From an uncultured Selenomonadaceae bacterium (GTDB lineage: Bacteria > Bacillota > Negativicutes > Selenomonadales > Selenomonadaceae): a DNA stretch of 5,233 nucleotides. Below are positions 5,065-5,233 of this stretch, one piece after another. Under the pieces are notes generated by a model, which was given only the letters and a program-made list of their open reading frames with translations, was not told the origin of the DNA and did no database searches. Position 1 is the stretch's first letter, and each line of letters begins with the position of its first letter. The stretch is taken from assembly GCA_905236665.1 (NCBI GenBank), contig CAJONF010000001.1:1-5233 (forward strand). Reading direction: 5' to 3'. The translations under genes were made by a program, and so were the position numbers.

Positions 5065-5233
5065 TTGGAAAAAATCTGCGCGGAGATAGACTTAGCATTA
5101 AAATTCATAGAAAATATGACAGAAGAAGTATTTTTATCAGATGAGAGAACAAAAAGAGCGGTAGGAATGACGGCAATAAATATCGGAGAGCTAACAAAGC
5201 ATTTAACAATGGAATTTAGGGAAAAAAATCCGC
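5065..5233 (+). CDS. HEPN-domain protein (HepT/DUF86-like), putative RNase toxin, 5' part only
   Basis: Only the first 56 codons are in the window. The product begins MEKICAEIDLALKFIEN and includes ERTKRAVGMTAINIGELTKHL (27-47), the helical R-A ... IGE pattern typical of DUF86/HepT-type HEPN proteins. Members of the family cut RNA using an R-X4-6-H motif, which would lie beyond the right edge, so activity cannot be judged. The start is taken as TTG at 5065: GGGAG at 5051-5055 overlaps the MNT stop region, the frame is closed by TAG at 5044-5046, and no ATG or GTG lies between. The weak start may keep toxin output low. It is transcribed with the MNT gene and shares its A-rich codon use. Confidence 0.82.
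   Translation, partial: MEKICAEIDLALKFIENMTEEVFLSDERTKRAVGMTAINIGELTKHLTMEFREKNP

Overview
The window looks like chromosomal DNA from an anaerobic, low-to-medium GC Firmicute. A diderm Negativicute (Selenomonas/Veillonella relatives) is my best guess. The guess rests on the flavoprotein with a Cys-rich tail inside a fatty-acid gene cluster and on an exported M48 metalloprotease of a type I associate with that class. It is inference from protein character, not a database match.

Minus-strand block (about 1-3612). In transcription order this holds an exported M48 zinc metalloprotease, then fabG (3-oxoacyl-ACP reductase), acpP (acyl carrier protein) and an FMN-dependent FabK/nitronate-monooxygenase-family protein. 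A strong hairpin terminator follows (79-121), and then what may be the first 7 codons of another minus-strand gene at the left edge. fabG has a good promoter of its own (2282-2310), so fabG-acpP-flavoprotein is best read as one transcription unit supplying the reductive steps and the carrier of type II fatty acid synthesis. The protease has a separate promoter (3584-3612) and an unusually long leader of about 130 nt with a 15-bp hairpin and a Shine-Dalgarno sequence that serves no start codon. Four of the minus-strand starts, including all three fab-cluster genes, are better placed downstream of the longest possible ORF.

Plus-strand block (3647-5233). This holds a single FecCD/BtuC-type ABC permease with its own promoter and terminator and no substrate-binding protein or ATPase beside it. 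Its predicted transcription start falls almost on the ATG, so the mRNA may be leaderless. After the terminator comes a strong extended -10 promoter driving a minimal nucleotidyltransferase (MNT) gene and a HEPN-domain (HepT-like) gene that runs off the right edge. This is a HEPN/MNT toxin-antitoxin pair with A-rich codon use unlike its neighbours.

Non-coding structure. A degenerate 7-bp repeat (AATGCGN / ATTNCGC on the other strand) fills the acpP-flavoprotein gap (1112-1214), with a 24-bp inverted arm pair. It recurs at 3604-3631 in the divergent protease/permease intergenic region, where it supplies the -35 box of the protease promoter. I see no rRNA, tRNA, CRISPR array, insertion sequence or known riboswitch. 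No gene-free stretch exceeds 300 bp. The longest is 3444-3682 (239 bp), described item by item below.
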